A stretch of DNA of 64,000 nucleotides from Sorangium cellulosum (GTDB lineage Bacteria; Myxococcota_A; Polyangia; Polyangiales; Polyangiaceae). Below, in pieces: positions 9,720-20,784 of this stretch. The notes beneath the pieces are model-generated. The model was not told where the DNA came from. It ran no database searches and worked only from the letters and a program-made list of their open reading frames with translations. The stretch lies in contig NZ_CP012673.1 in the NCBI RefSeq assembly GCF_002950945.1, forward strand, positions 9,996,501-10,060,500, written 5' to 3'. Positions within the stretch are counted from its first letter, which is position 1. The number at the start of each line of letters is the position of its first letter. The position numbers were made by a program, and so were the translations under genes.

Positions 9720-12158
9720 TCAGGGGGACCGGTAGACGACCCGGCCGCCCGTCTTGGAGAGCGCGTACGAGAACCCGAGCTCCAGCGTGGAGCGCGTCAC
9801 GATCGAGCCGAGGTCGAGACCCTGATCCACCATCAGCCGCGCCGCCTCGGGCGCGATCCCGACGAGCACCACCTCCGTCCCGAGCAGGCCGGCGGCGCGC
9901 GCCGCCTGCACGAGGTGGTTCGCCGCCCCCGCGTCGACGACGGCCATGCCGGTCACGTCGATGATCACGACGCGCGCCTGGTGCTCGGTGATCTCCCGCA
10001 ACATGGCGTCGATGAAGCTGCCCGACCGCTGCGCGTCCAGCGCGCCGACGATCGGCATGACCAGGACGCCGCGCGCGATGGGCACCACCGGGCTCGACAT
10101 CGTGGCGATCGTGTCGAGGAGCGCCTCCTGGCGGCGGCTCAGCGCCTCGAGCTCCCTCGTCCGCTCCTTGATCCGCGAGAGCAGCCGCGCGTTCTCGAGC
10201 ACGACCGCCGCCACGGCCGCGACGCGCTCGATCAGCGCGAGGTCGCTCGGCGAGCACGCGTCGGGCCGCTCGCTGCTCAGGAGGAGCACCCCGAAGACCG
10301 CGTCCCGCGAGAACAGCGGGACGCCGACCATCGTGCGCGCGCCGTTCCAGCGGGCCTCGGCGACGTCGCTGAAGCGCTCGTACTCGCTCGAGGTCGTGTC
10401 GATGACGAGCGAGCAGCACGTGCTGATCACCCGGCCGGCCAGCGACTGCTCCGCGACGGGGGCGCGCTCGTCCCCGGCGACGCTCTCGCGCTCGGCCATG
10501 CCGATCACGAGGAACTCGAGCCCGAGATCGCGGTCCGGCGCGCCGAGCTTGCGGTTCGCGATCCGGTGCGCGGAGCTCATCGCGAGGTAGTCCGAGAGGG
10601 CGATCGAGAACGGCGTGCGCTCGATGGTCACGACGTCGACGCCCGTGTCGACGAAGCGCGACGCCGGCAGCTCCGCGAGGGCGCGCTCCACGCCGCGCGT
10701 GACCATGTCGTGGAGCGCCTGCACGCAGCGGTACCCCATGTCGTACTCGCGCTGCACGACCGCGGCGTGGATCACGCCGTCCTGGAGCATGGCGACCGTG
10801 GGCGTGATCAGATCGAAGGCGACGAGCTTGAGCTCTCCGGCCCGCCCGAGCGTCCTCGACGCGATCCCCAGGCCCGGGCCGTTCTCGCTGCATATCCCGA
10901 ACGCGCCCTCGAGCTCCGGGTCCGCCCGCAGCGTGGAGAGGGCGAGCTCGACCCCGAGCGCCGAGTCGAACCGGTTCTCCGAGATCGACGCGACGCGGAG
11001 CGCCGTGCCGGCGGTCGCCTCGCGGAAGCCGTCGAGGCGATCGCGGGCGTTCGGCACCGCGATGGAAGGCGCCTGCGCGGTGACCCGGCCCCCCTGCGGC
11101 AGGAGCCGCAGCATCATCTCGCCCGCGAGCCGCCCGGCGATCCGGTTGTCGGTCCCGATATAGAGCGAGCACCGGCTGCCCTCCACGGGCGGCGAGTCGA
11201 TCGCGATCACGGGGATGCCCGCCTCCTCCGCGCGGCGGATGAGCGGCTCGAGCTCGACGGGATCGATCGGCGCGACCGCGATGCCGCTCACCCGCCGGCG
11301 GATCCCTTCCTCGAAGAGCGCCTCCTGGGAGACGGCGCCGGCGACCGTCCCGCTCTTGAACTCCACCGTGGCCCTGAGGTCGCGCCCCGCCGCCAGCACG
11401 CCGTCGCGCACGTTGTTCCAGTACGCCGTCATGGGCCGGCGCGGCGCCTTGTAGAAGCGCATCATCGGCATGGCGTCCGCCGCGGACGACGCGCGCGCGC
11501 CGCTCCCCGGATCGTCCAGGATGGCCAGGTCGATCGTGCTCCAGCGCGGGCCCGTCTGCACGCTCCGGATCCCGTCCGCGACCGTCTCGATGAGCTCCAG
11601 GAGGTCGACCGACTCCGCGACCGCGTTCAGCACCTCCTCGAGCAGGCGCAGCTCCTGCGCGACCTGCGCCTTCTCGTCGAACAGCCCGCGGCGCTCGAGC
11701 GCGGCGCCCGCGCTCTCCGCGATGGACTCCAGGAGCGCTCGGTAGGCGCCCTGGAGCGGCGTCGCGTCCGGCTGCTCCAGCGCGACGTAAGCGCCCGGCG
11801 CTCCGAACAGGTGCACCGGCACGAGCAACACGTGGGCGCCCTCGGGCGGCCAGCCGGGCGACTCCGCCACCTCAGGCAGGTGCGCCCGGTACCACGCCGC
11901 CGCGGAGACGAGGCACGGGCCCCGCGCCGCCTCGGGCGCCGCGGCCGGTCCGTGCGGAGCGGACCCGCTGACCAGCCCGCCGTCGGACGGCACACGCAGC
12001 TTGCCCGGAAGGACGCCGTCGAAGCCCACCGCCGCCCGGTAAACAAGGCGCCGGCCCGCGCGCACGAGCAGGCTGCCGCGCTGCGCGCCGGGCAAGCTGG
12101 CGACGGAGCGCTGCACGAGATCATGAAGCGTGGCGAAGACATCCAACCCGGTGTTCAT
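9720..12158 (-). CDS. GAF / periplasmic-binding-type / GAF / STAS sensory protein
   Basis: An 812-residue chimera with no signal peptide or membrane helix. Residues about 1-160 form a GAF domain, 160-200 a helical linker, and 225-500 a sugar-binding-protein domain of the ribose/galactose type (SGIAVAPIDPVELEPLIRRA, PVIAIDSP, IGTDNRIAGRLAGE, GICSENGPGLG, VAFDLITP). About 530-660 is a second GAF, then a coiled coil, and 690-800 a STAS domain (VIIDVTGMAVVDAGAANHL) of the RsbR type. RsbR-type STAS proteins act in partner-switching control of sigma factors. The cytosolic location of the sugar-binding domain suggests it senses an intracellular ligand. Confidence 0.88.
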   Translation of the reverse strand: MNTGLDVFATLHDLVQRSVASLPGAQRGSLLVRAGRRLVYRAAVGFDGVLPGKLRVPSDGGLVSGSAPHGPAAAPEAARGPCLVSAAAWYRAHLPEVAESPGWPPEGAHVLLVPVHLFGAPGAYVALEQPDATPLQGAYRALLESIAESAGAALERRGLFDEKAQVAQELRLLEEVLNAVAESVDLLELIETVADGIRSVQTGPRWSTIDLAILDDPGSGARASSAADAMPMMRFYKAPRRPMTAYWNNVRDGVLAAGRDLRATVEFKSGTVAGAVSQEALFEEGIRRRVSGIAVAPIDPVELEPLIRRAEEAGIPVIAIDSPPVEGSRCSLYIGTDNRIAGRLAGEMMLRLLPQGGRVTAQAPSIAVPNARDRLDGFREATAGTALRVASISENRFDSALGVELALSTLRADPELEGAFGICSENGPGLGIASRTLGRAGELKLVAFDLITPTVAMLQDGVIHAAVVQREYDMGYRCVQALHDMVTRGVERALAELPASRFVDTGVDVVTIERTPFSIALSDYLAMSSAHRIANRKLGAPDRDLGLEFLVIGMAERESVAGDERAPVAEQSLAGRVISTCCSLVIDTTSSEYERFSDVAEARWNGARTMVGVPLFSRDAVFGVLLLSSERPDACSPSDLALIERVAAVAAVVLENARLLSRIKERTRELEALSRRQEALLDTIATMSSPVVPIARGVLVMPIVGALDAQRSGSFIDAMLREITEHQARVVIIDVTGMAVVDAGAANHLVQAARAAGLLGTEVVLVGIAPEAARLMVDQGLDLGSIVTRSTLELGFSYALSKTGGRVVYRSP

Positions 12159-12286
12159 GCGGATCCGTTCAGCTGGCCGCTCGACGTGGCGCAGGAGCAG
12201 GGGTGCAGTGGAGAGGCCGGTCCCTAGCAGGCGGGAGCGGCCTCGTGCTTGTCAAGCGAAGAGGATGGGATCACCGTATCGCTCCC

Positions 12287-13264
12287 ATGAAGCTCGCTTC
12301 TCTCCGCGGCCCCGGCCGCGACGGCACGCTCATCGTCGTCCGCAGCGACGGCGCGGCGTACGCGCCCGCAGGCGCCGCGCTCCCCACGCTCCAGGCCGCG
12401 CTCGATGACTGGGAGCGCGCCGAGCCCGCGCTCCGCCGCCTCGCCGGCGAGATCGAGCGCGGCGCCGCGCCGGTGGCCCCGCTCGCTCCGGAAGAGCTCA
12501 CCGCGCCGCTGCCCCGCGCCTACGAGTGGATCGACGGCTCCGCGTACATCCACCACATCGTCCTCGTGCGCAAGGCGCGCGGCGCCGCGCCGCCCGACAC
12601 GCTCACGACCGACCCGCTCGTGTACCAGGGCGGCTCCGGCGTGCTCCTCGGCCCGACCGACGACATCGTCCTGCGCGACGCCTCGTGGGGCCTCGATTTC
12701 GAGGCGGAGGTCTGCGTCGTGCTCGGCGACACCCCGCAGGGCACGACCCGCGACGAGGCCCACCGGCACATCCGCCTCTTCCTGCTCGCCAACGACGTGA
12801 CGCTGCGCAACCTCGTGCCCGCGGAGCTCGCGAAGGGGTTCGGGTTCTTCAACTCGAAGCCCGCCACGGCGTTCTCGCCGTTCGCGATCACGCCGGACGA
12901 GCTCGGCGGTGCGCTCCGCGACGGGCGCGTCCACCTGCGGCTCCGCTCGTCGTACAACGGCGCGCTGATCGGCGATCCGGAGGCCGGCCCCGAGATGCAC
13001 TTCTCGTTCTTCGACCTCGTCGCGCACATCGCGAAGACCCGCAGCTTCACCGCGGGTACCCTGCTCGGCAGCGGCACCGTCTCGAACCAGGATCCAGCGC
13101 GCGGGGTGTCCTGCCTCGCGGAGAGGCGCATGATCGAGGTGATCGAGCACGGCGCGGCCGTGACCCCTTTCATGAAGCCAGGAGACACGATCATGATCGA
13201 GATGCTCGACCGCTCGGGCAAGAGCCTCTTCGGGCGCATCGCGCAGCGGGTGGTGGCGGGATGA
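12287..13264 (+). CDS. Fumarylacetoacetate hydrolase family protein
   Basis: A 325-residue FAH-fold protein with the metal-binding pattern DFEAEVCVVLGD, FLLANDVTLRN and the substrate-pocket segment FGFFNSKPATAFSPF. As first gene of the tyrosine-degradation operon it most likely performs the last step, cleaving fumarylacetoacetate to fumarate and acetoacetate. The ATG at 12287 is followed directly by the conserved KLASLRG start of the family. Its stop overlaps the next start (ATGA), indicating translational coupling. Confidence 0.92.
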   Translation: MKLASLRGPGRDGTLIVVRSDGAAYAPAGAALPTLQAALDDWERAEPALRRLAGEIERGAAPVAPLAPEELTAPLPRAYEWIDGSAYIHHIVLVRKARGAAPPDTLTTDPLVYQGGSGVLLGPTDDIVLRDASWGLDFEAEVCVVLGDTPQGTTRDEAHRHIRLFLLANDVTLRNLVPAELAKGFGFFNSKPATAFSPFAITPDELGGALRDGRVHLRLRSSYNGALIGDPEAGPEMHFSFFDLVAHIAKTRSFTAGTLLGSGTVSNQDPARGVSCLAERRMIEVIEHGAAVTPFMKPGDTIMIEMLDRSGKSLFGRIAQRVVAG

Positions 13265-13947
13265 GCGGCGGGGCCCCGCCTCCGGCGCTGACGCTGTACG
13301 GCTACTGGCGCAGCTCGTGCAGCTGGCGCGTGCGCATCGCCCTCGCCTACAAGGGCGTCGAGCACGCCTACCGGCCCGTGAACCTCGTGCGCGACGGCGG
13401 CGAGCAGCTCCGCGACGACTACCGGACCAAGAACCCGATGGCCCAGGTGCCCCTGCTCGAGTTCGAGGAGGGCGGCGCCGTCCGGCGCGTGTCCCAGTCG
13501 CTCGCGATCCTCGAGCTGCTCGAGGAGTGGTTCCCCTCGCCGCCGCTCCTGCCGCCGCCGGGCGAACGGTACCTGCGCGCCAAGGCGCGGCAGCTCGCGG
13601 AGATGATCAACTCCGGCACGCAGCCGATGCAGAACACCGCCACGCTGCGGTGCGTGAAGGAGGAGCTCGGGGGCGACGAGCGGGCCTTCGCCCGGCGCTT
13701 CATCATGTCGGGCCTCGCCGCGTTCCAGGCGGCGGCGGGCGAGCTCGCCGGGCGGTTCTGCGTGGGGGATGAGGTCACCCTGGCGGACGTCTGCCTCGTG
13801 CCCCAGCTTTACAACGCGCGGCGCTACGAGGTCGACCTCGCCCCGTTCGCCACGCTCACGCGGATCGAGGCGGCGTGTCTGGCGCTCCCGGCCTTCCAGG
13901 CCGCCCACCCCGACCGCCAGGCCGACGCGGTCGCCGCGGGCGTGTAG
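13261..13947 (+). CDS. maiA: Maleylacetoacetate isomerase (zeta-class GST)
   Basis: A 228-residue glutathione S-transferase-fold enzyme that isomerises 4-maleylacetoacetate to fumarylacetoacetate using glutathione. The zeta-class active-site signature SSCSWRVRIAL lies at about residues 17-27, and the QSLAILELLEE segment contacts glutathione. The C-terminal helical domain contains GDEVTLADVCLVPQLYNARR. It overlaps the preceding hydrolase gene by four bases and is followed by the dioxygenase genes, which supports the assignment. Confidence 0.95.
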   Translation: MSGGAPPPALTLYGYWRSSCSWRVRIALAYKGVEHAYRPVNLVRDGGEQLRDDYRTKNPMAQVPLLEFEEGGAVRRVSQSLAILELLEEWFPSPPLLPPPGERYLRAKARQLAEMINSGTQPMQNTATLRCVKEELGGDERAFARRFIMSGLAAFQAAAGELAGRFCVGDEVTLADVCLVPQLYNARRYEVDLAPFATLTRIEAACLALPAFQAAHPDRQADAVAAGV

Positions 13948-13992
13948 CGCGCGGCCGCCGCGGGCGTCGCCCCTCACAGGACGGAGGACCGG

Positions 13993-15146
<1,154 letters not shown>

Positions 15147-15147
<1 letters not shown>

Positions 15148-16307
15148 TGCTCGACCGCGTCGCCGTCGGCAGCATCCCCCGCAAGCACCACATCGCCCAC
15201 CGGAGCGAGGCGGGGGCCCTCCGCTACGAGCAGTGCCTGACGCGGCAGGGCTTCGACGGCCCGTACACGATCGCCTACCACGAGGGCCGGCCGCACGAGC
15301 ACCGCGCCGCCCCGGCCGCGCACGGCTTTACGCTGCCGGTCGCGGCGCCGCCGCGCCCGCTCGCGAAGCGGCACTACCTCTCGCAGGAGCTGCCGCAGCG
15401 GGGCGGGCCCGCGATCGACTGCCGCGTGCCGCTCCTCTTCAACGAGGACGTGGTGATCGGGCTCGCGCAGCCGGACGCCGCCGACCCGGTGTACTTCGCG
15501 AACGCCGACGCCGACGAGCTCTTCTTCATCTTCCGCGGGGGCGGCCTCTTGCGCACGATGCTGGGCGATCTGCGCTTCGAGCAGGACGAGTACGTCGTCA
15601 TCCCGAAGGGCCTCTTCTACCGCTTCCTCCCCGACGCCGCGCCCCAGCGGTGGCTCTCGATCGAGGCCGCGGACGTCCACCTCCCCCGGCAGTGGCGCAA
15701 CGAGGTCGGCCAGCTGCGGATGGACGCGCCCTACTCCCACCGCGACTTCCGGCGGCCGGCGTTCGCCGGGCCGCTCGACGAGGGCATCCGCGCGCTCGTC
15801 GTGAAGCGCGGCGGCGCGTTCCACGGGTTCACCTGCCCGCGCTCGCCGCTCGACGTCGTCGGCTGGGACGGGACGGTGTACCCGTTCGTGTTCCCGATCC
15901 TGAACTTCCAGGCGCGCGTCGGGCTCGTCCACCTGCCGCCGGACTGGCACGGGACGTTCGCCGCGCGCGGCGCCCTGATCTGCAGCTTCGTCCCGCGCCC
16001 GGTCGACTTCCACCCGGAGGCGATCCCCTGCCCGTACCCGCACGCGTCCGTCGACTGCGACGAGCTCCTGTTCTACTGCCGCGGCAACTTCACCTCGCGC
16101 CGCGGCGTCGGCCCCGGCAGCATCTCACACCACCCGGCCGGGATCCCGCATGGGCCGCACCCCGGCGCGTACGAGGCGAGCCTCGGGGGCCGCGAGACCA
16201 GCGAGCTCGCGGTCATGCTCGACACGACGCGCCCGCTCGCGGCCACCCCGGCCGCGCTGGCCGTGGAGGACCCGGGCTACCAGGACAGCTTCATCGCCGG
16301 CGCGTGA
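15147..16307 (+). CDS. hmgA: Homogentisate 1,2-dioxygenase, divergent cupin type
   Basis: A 386-residue cupin enzyme that opens the homogentisate ring to maleylacetoacetate. The likely iron ligands sit in PYPHASVDCDELLFY and SHHPAGIPHGPHPG. The H-to-E spacing and surrounding residues differ from the classical HmgA motif (PYYHRNCMSE), so this belongs to a divergent branch. The start is fixed by the TGATG overlap with hppD. Operon context gives the main support for the substrate. Confidence 0.9.
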
Positions 16308-16314
16308 TCCTCCG

Positions 16315-17418
16315 CTACTTCGGCATCTTGCCGAGGCGCTCGAGCAGCGCCCGCACGAGCAGGGGCCACGCGACCGTGGCGTCCGCGTACACCTCGGCGA
16401 AGCGGCCGCCCTCGTGCTGGGGCACGAACTTCCCCCAGCTCACGCCCTCGGAGTAGGTGCAGCCGGAGAGGCCGCCCCAGTGCACGGGCTCGGGGCAGAT
16501 GCGGACGCCGTACTGGAACCGCGGGTGCTCGACCTCGATGTCGAGGCGGTCGCCGACGATGTCGTAGAACGGCGCGACCTGCTGGGCCCAGTTGCGCGGG
16601 ACGCCGCCGCCGATGGTGAAGATGCCGAGGCGCTTCTTCGTGCGGACCAGGCGCGCGTAGCTCAGGAGGTCGAGGAACGGGTTGTACGAGGGCGGCACGG
16701 CCTCTTTCCACACGTCGAAGCCCGGCTTGTCGCCGTGCTGCGCCTTCACCTTGCGCAGCATCCACGTCGCGACGTCGAGGCCCATCTCGCTGTCGGTGAA
16801 GGCCGGCACGTAGACGGGCACGTTGTGGAGGTACGCGCTCCGGAGCACGCCGGGCGAGTCGCCCATCTCGGCGAGCGCCTTGCCGAGCTGGCGGCAGATG
16901 ATCTCGCTCGACCAGGGGGACCCGGTGTCCAGCTTGTCGAGCTCCTTGCGGACGAAGACCTCGATGGCGTTGAGGTTCTTCTCCATCTCGAGCGTGTCGT
17001 AGACCCGGTTGTACCCCTTCTCGAAGTACGTCTCGTCGGGGATGGCCGGGTTCGCCTTGTAGTGGGTCAGGCCGACCGCCTCGCTCAGCCCGTGCGCCAT
17101 CAGCGCCCCGGTGCTGATGATGCAGTCGATCATGCCGGCCTCGATCATCCGGACGATGACGACGCCCATCTTGGCGACCGTCATCGCGCCGGAGAAGGTC
17201 GCGACGACGAGGCAGTCCTCGTCGCGCGTCATGGTCTCGAGCACGTCGCTCGCCTCGCCGAGCGCGCGGCCGCTGAACGCGGTCTTGCTCATGGCGCGGA
17301 GCAGGTCGTCGAAGGACGCGACCTTCAGCGGGTCGAGCGCCTCGAGCGGGAGGAGCTGGTCTTCAACGCCATCGCTGAGATGGCGGTGCGAGGAGCGCGG
17401 AGCCTTCGGAGAGGACAT
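16315..17418 (-). CDS. Deoxyhypusine synthase-like protein
   Basis: A 367-residue member of the deoxyhypusine synthase fold. It has the NAD-binding segment TFSGAMTVAKMG, the IGGGVPRNW loop and the catalytic-lysine motif VSWGK with K330, matching the lysine that forms the enzyme-aminobutyl intermediate in eukaryotic enzymes. Bacteria lack eIF5A, so the enzyme is more likely a homospermidine synthase or another polyamine aminobutyl transferase. It converges on hmgA with only a few bases between stops. The acceptor substrate cannot be read from the sequence. Confidence 0.9.
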   Translation of the reverse strand: MSSPKAPRSSHRHLSDGVEDQLLPLEALDPLKVASFDDLLRAMSKTAFSGRALGEASDVLETMTRDEDCLVVATFSGAMTVAKMGVVIVRMIEAGMIDCIISTGALMAHGLSEAVGLTHYKANPAIPDETYFEKGYNRVYDTLEMEKNLNAIEVFVRKELDKLDTGSPWSSEIICRQLGKALAEMGDSPGVLRSAYLHNVPVYVPAFTDSEMGLDVATWMLRKVKAQHGDKPGFDVWKEAVPPSYNPFLDLLSYARLVRTKKRLGIFTIGGGVPRNWAQQVAPFYDIVGDRLDIEVEHPRFQYGVRICPEPVHWGGLSGCTYSEGVSWGKFVPQHEGGRFAEVYADATVAWPLLVRALLERLGKMPK

Positions 17419-17496
17419 ATCGCGCGAGATATAGCCGCGCGGGGGGCGGTGCGTCGAGCCTGAAGCTCCTCGCCTCGGGGCGGCGCCGGGCGGGGC

Positions 17497-20400
17497 TCAC
17501 GGGCGGAGCGGCAGCGAGCACACGAGCCGGCGCACCGCGCCGCCGGGCCCGCGCGCCCCGCCTTCGGCGCGGCGGGCCGCGAGATCCGCGCGCACGAACG
17601 CGAGCGGGCCCGGGCCGGCGGCGGCGCTCGGCTGCCGTTCGGTCGGCATCTCGGGCTCGATCAGCGCGGCGACCTTCGCCACGCAAGCGTCACCTCCCGA
17701 CACACGGACGTCATACACCGCCGTGCGCGCGACCGCGCCGTGGCCGTCGACGATCGCGGGGGCGCTCGCGCGGTCCAGCAGGAAGCGCGCGCCGCGGGGT
17801 CGCGCGGCGCACGCCGGCAGGCGGGTGAGCTCGCGGCGGACGTTCGGCACGACGTCCCAGCCGTCGAGCGGCAGCAGCGGCGGCGGCTTGGCGGGCGTGC
17901 CCGGCGCGTCCGGCGCGCTCGGCGCGCCCTGCGGTGAAACGGGCGCCGGGACCTTCGCGGGCGCGGGTGTTCCCGCCGCGCCCGCCACGCCCGCCGCGCC
18001 GCGCCCGGGCGGCGGGATCGGCACCGTGCGGCGGAGCGCCAGGTCGCGGAAGCTGAGCAGCAGCGGGACGCCGTCGCGCGTCGGTCGACCGAGGGAGCGC
18101 GCCCCGCGGCTCGCCAGCGAGGCGATCGGCCGCGGGGTCTCGCCGGAGGACCAGACGACGAGCGACGTGTCGCGGAGCCACGCGATGGGACCGTCGGGCT
18201 CCTCGCTGAGCGCGATCTCCGCCTCGGGCATGAGCTCCTGCGGCACCTCGGCGACCTCGGCGCCGCGGCCGGGCCTCGCGCGGATCAGCAGGTCGCGGCC
18301 CGCGGCGCGTACCCCGAAGAGGATGCGGTCGCCGAGCGCCGCGAACCGCACGAGGATCACGTCCGGGCCGACGCCCTCCGGCGCGGGGCCCGTCCACGAG
18401 CGCACCCTCGCCTGGAGCTCGGTGGGATCGAGCCAGCGCAGCGTCCACGTCGCCCGGGGGGCGCGCGCGGCGTGGCCCGCCGGCCCGGCGCGCCCGGCGG
18501 CGCCTGCGGGCGCGTGCACCTCGAGCGCGGCGACGGTGGAGAGCAGGCCCCAGCGCCGGTCGCTCACCGACGAGAGGCGCCGCTCGCCGGTCGACGCGGG
18601 CTTCGCGTCCTTCGTGACGATCGCGAGCATCTCCTGCGCGGCGCTCGGCGGCGGCACGCCCGGCGGCGCCGGCGGTGGCCCCGGCTGCGTGGTGCAGGCG
18701 AGCGCGCGCTCCGGGCGCGCGGGCGGCGGGCGGTGCGGCAGGAGGGACCCGGCCGGCTGCGCCGGGTCGGCGGAGCGCGCGGCGGCGCCGGGCTGCGCGG
18801 CGGCGCCGGGCTGCGCGGCGGCGCCGGGCTGCGCCGGTCCCCAGCCGACGCGGAGGTGGGCGTCGATCTTGAGGCCGACCTCGTTGACCGCGAGCACCCC
18901 GGGCTCGTCGAGCAGATCGCCGAGGTGCGCGACCGCCTCCGCCACGCGGGCCGGGGTCTCGACGCGCGCCCACGAGCGCCCGGCGTCGGTCGACGCGAGC
19001 ACCTGCCGCTCGCCGACGGCGACGCCGTGGCCGGCGTGGATCACCGCGTGCGCGGCGCCGGCCAGACGCACCCGCGACGGCTCCCCGCCCGGCGGCAGGA
19101 CGACGGCGGTGAGCTCGCCGTCCTCGCCGGCCACCACGAGCGACAGGGCGCGGTCGCTCCCCTCCTCGATGGGGCTGACCACGTGGAGGTCGCCGCCGTC
19201 GCCGCGCAGCCACCCGAGCGGGATCAGCGGCTGCTCCCTGCCCCGGGCGTCGATCACGGCGACGTGCGGCCCGCCGTCGATGCCCGCCGCGCGCTCGCCG
19301 GCGCCGTCGCCGCGCGGCGGCCGGTCCGCGCCCTCGCGCGGCGCGCGGTCGCTGTCCCAGAGCCCGCGCACGATCGCGATGCGGCCGTCGGCGAGCGGGC
19401 CCGCGCCGCGCCAGTGGATGTCGGTGCCCGGGTGGACCGTGATCCACCGCCCGCCCGGCTGGCGCACACACGCGGTGCCCTCCTCGTCCGCGTCGCACGG
19501 GGCGAGCAGCATCGCGCCGCCGCTCGGGGACACCCGGAGCTCCGCCTCGCCGCTCCGCAGGACGGCCGGCGGTCCGGCGACGGCCGGGGGCCCGCCGGTG
19601 AGCGCGACCTCCAGCACGCCGAAGGGGTCGTGGAGCTTGTCGGAGGCCTGCTCGCCGAGCGCGCACGCCACCCACGCCGCGCGCCCGGCGCGGCCGACGC
19701 CGCAGGCGCTCACCCAGCTGCCGCGGCCGATGGGGTCGAGCGCGCGCAGCGTGCCGGAGCCGAGGTCCACGCGGGCGAGCAGGCCGTGGCTCGCGGCGAT
19801 CGCGGCGCCCCCCTCCGCGGCGGCGCCGCTCGCGATCGCGGCCTCCAGCGGGTCGCGCCCCGTCTCGTGGATCCAGCGGAGCAGCGGCGCGCCCGCGCCG
19901 GGCCCGGGCGCGCTGCGGGGCGGCGCCGGCGCGAGCCGCGCCTCGGCGACGTGGATCAGCGCCTCGCGCGCCTCGGCCGGCACGGCCGCGCCCTGCGCCT
20001 GCGCGACGAGCTCGCCGTCGCGCAGGCGCAGGCGCCAGTCGACAATGCGGAGCGCGGCGGCCGGGCCTTCGCCCTCCTGCCCGCCCCCGGCCGGCGCCGG
20101 GGCGACGAGGCGCCAGGTGGCGCCGCCGTCGGCCGTGACCGCGAGCCCCGCCGCCTCGAAGAGCCCGGCCCCTTGCTGGAGGTCGCGGAACGCCATCGCA
20201 CGGAGCGGCAGCGCGGGCAGGCCCGGGAGCGCCCGCGGCTGCCCCGTCTCGACGTCGACGAAGCTCGGGAGGTCGGAGCCCGCGTCCCAGACGGCGACCG
20301 CGGCGGGCCCGCCGCCGATGCGCAGGATCTCGGTCTCGGACCGGGCGAGCAGCGCGGGCGCACCGAGCGGGTCGTCGAACCGGTACACGCCATGGACCCC

Positions 20401-20784
20401 GCGCCCGACGAGCCGCGCGCCGGCGGCGGCGGGCACGAGGGCGAGCTCCAGCAGGGGCTCGGGGCACGGCGCGGTCTCCGGCCGCACCGCGCCGTCGTCC
20501 CCGACGAGGACACGCCGGCCGCCGAGCAGCGCGATCGTGCCGCCGGCGACGCGGGGCCCGACCACGGTCGCGCCGCTCGCGTCGACCCACCGGGCGGGCG
20601 CGGCGGCGGGCGCGGGCGACCCGGCCGGCGGCGCGGGCGCGCGGCGCTCCCCCGGCGCGGCCCGGGGGGTGGGCGCGCCGCCGCAGCCGGCGAGCGCGAG
20701 CGCGGCGAGGAGCGCGGCGACGCGCGGCGGCTTTCGGGTCGGCGCTGCGGGGCGGGGAGCACCCGCCGCTCGGGGCTGGCTCAT
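17497..20784 (-). CDS. Large lipoprotein with Asp-box/beta-propeller-like repeats
   Basis: About 1095 residues from the ATG at 20784. The signal peptide ends in lipobox ALALAGC (C34), then a Pro/Ala-rich linker. The body contains scattered Asp-box-like motifs (TADGGATWRL, STDAGRSWARV) typical of sialidase/BNR-type propellers, and many Ala/Pro-rich low-complexity insertions, including three copies of an 18-bp repeat giving AQPGAA. Such proteins are surface-exposed scaffolds or hydrolases; no catalytic set is visible. Much longer frames on both strands here are composition artefacts. Confidence 0.8.
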   Translation of the reverse strand: MSQPRAAGAPRPAAPTRKPPRVAALLAALALAGCGGAPTPRAAPGERRAPAPPAGSPAPAAAPARWVDASGATVVGPRVAGGTIALLGGRRVLVGDDGAVRPETAPCPEPLLELALVPAAAGARLVGRGVHGVYRFDDPLGAPALLARSETEILRIGGGPAAVAVWDAGSDLPSFVDVETGQPRALPGLPALPLRAMAFRDLQQGAGLFEAAGLAVTADGGATWRLVAPAPAGGGQEGEGPAAALRIVDWRLRLRDGELVAQAQGAAVPAEAREALIHVAEARLAPAPPRSAPGPGAGAPLLRWIHETGRDPLEAAIASGAAAEGGAAIAASHGLLARVDLGSGTLRALDPIGRGSWVSACGVGRAGRAAWVACALGEQASDKLHDPFGVLEVALTGGPPAVAGPPAVLRSGEAELRVSPSGGAMLLAPCDADEEGTACVRQPGGRWITVHPGTDIHWRGAGPLADGRIAIVRGLWDSDRAPREGADRPPRGDGAGERAAGIDGGPHVAVIDARGREQPLIPLGWLRGDGGDLHVVSPIEEGSDRALSLVVAGEDGELTAVVLPPGGEPSRVRLAGAAHAVIHAGHGVAVGERQVLASTDAGRSWARVETPARVAEAVAHLGDLLDEPGVLAVNEVGLKIDAHLRVGWGPAQPGAAAQPGAAAQPGAAARSADPAQPAGSLLPHRPPPARPERALACTTQPGPPPAPPGVPPPSAAQEMLAIVTKDAKPASTGERRLSSVSDRRWGLLSTVAALEVHAPAGAAGRAGPAGHAARAPRATWTLRWLDPTELQARVRSWTGPAPEGVGPDVILVRFAALGDRILFGVRAAGRDLLIRARPGRGAEVAEVPQELMPEAEIALSEEPDGPIAWLRDTSLVVWSSGETPRPIASLASRGARSLGRPTRDGVPLLLSFRDLALRRTVPIPPPGRGAAGVAGAAGTPAPAKVPAPVSPQGAPSAPDAPGTPAKPPPLLPLDGWDVVPNVRRELTRLPACAARPRGARFLLDRASAPAIVDGHGAVARTAVYDVRVSGGDACVAKVAALIEPEMPTERQPSAAAGPGPLAFVRADLAARRAEGGARGPGGAVRRLVCSLPLRP
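18781..18835. repeat. 18-bp tandem repeat, 3 units
   Basis: Three copies of gcggcgccgggctgcgcg lie within the lipoprotein gene and encode repeated AQPGAA on the minus strand. The unit preserves frame. Confidence 0.8.
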
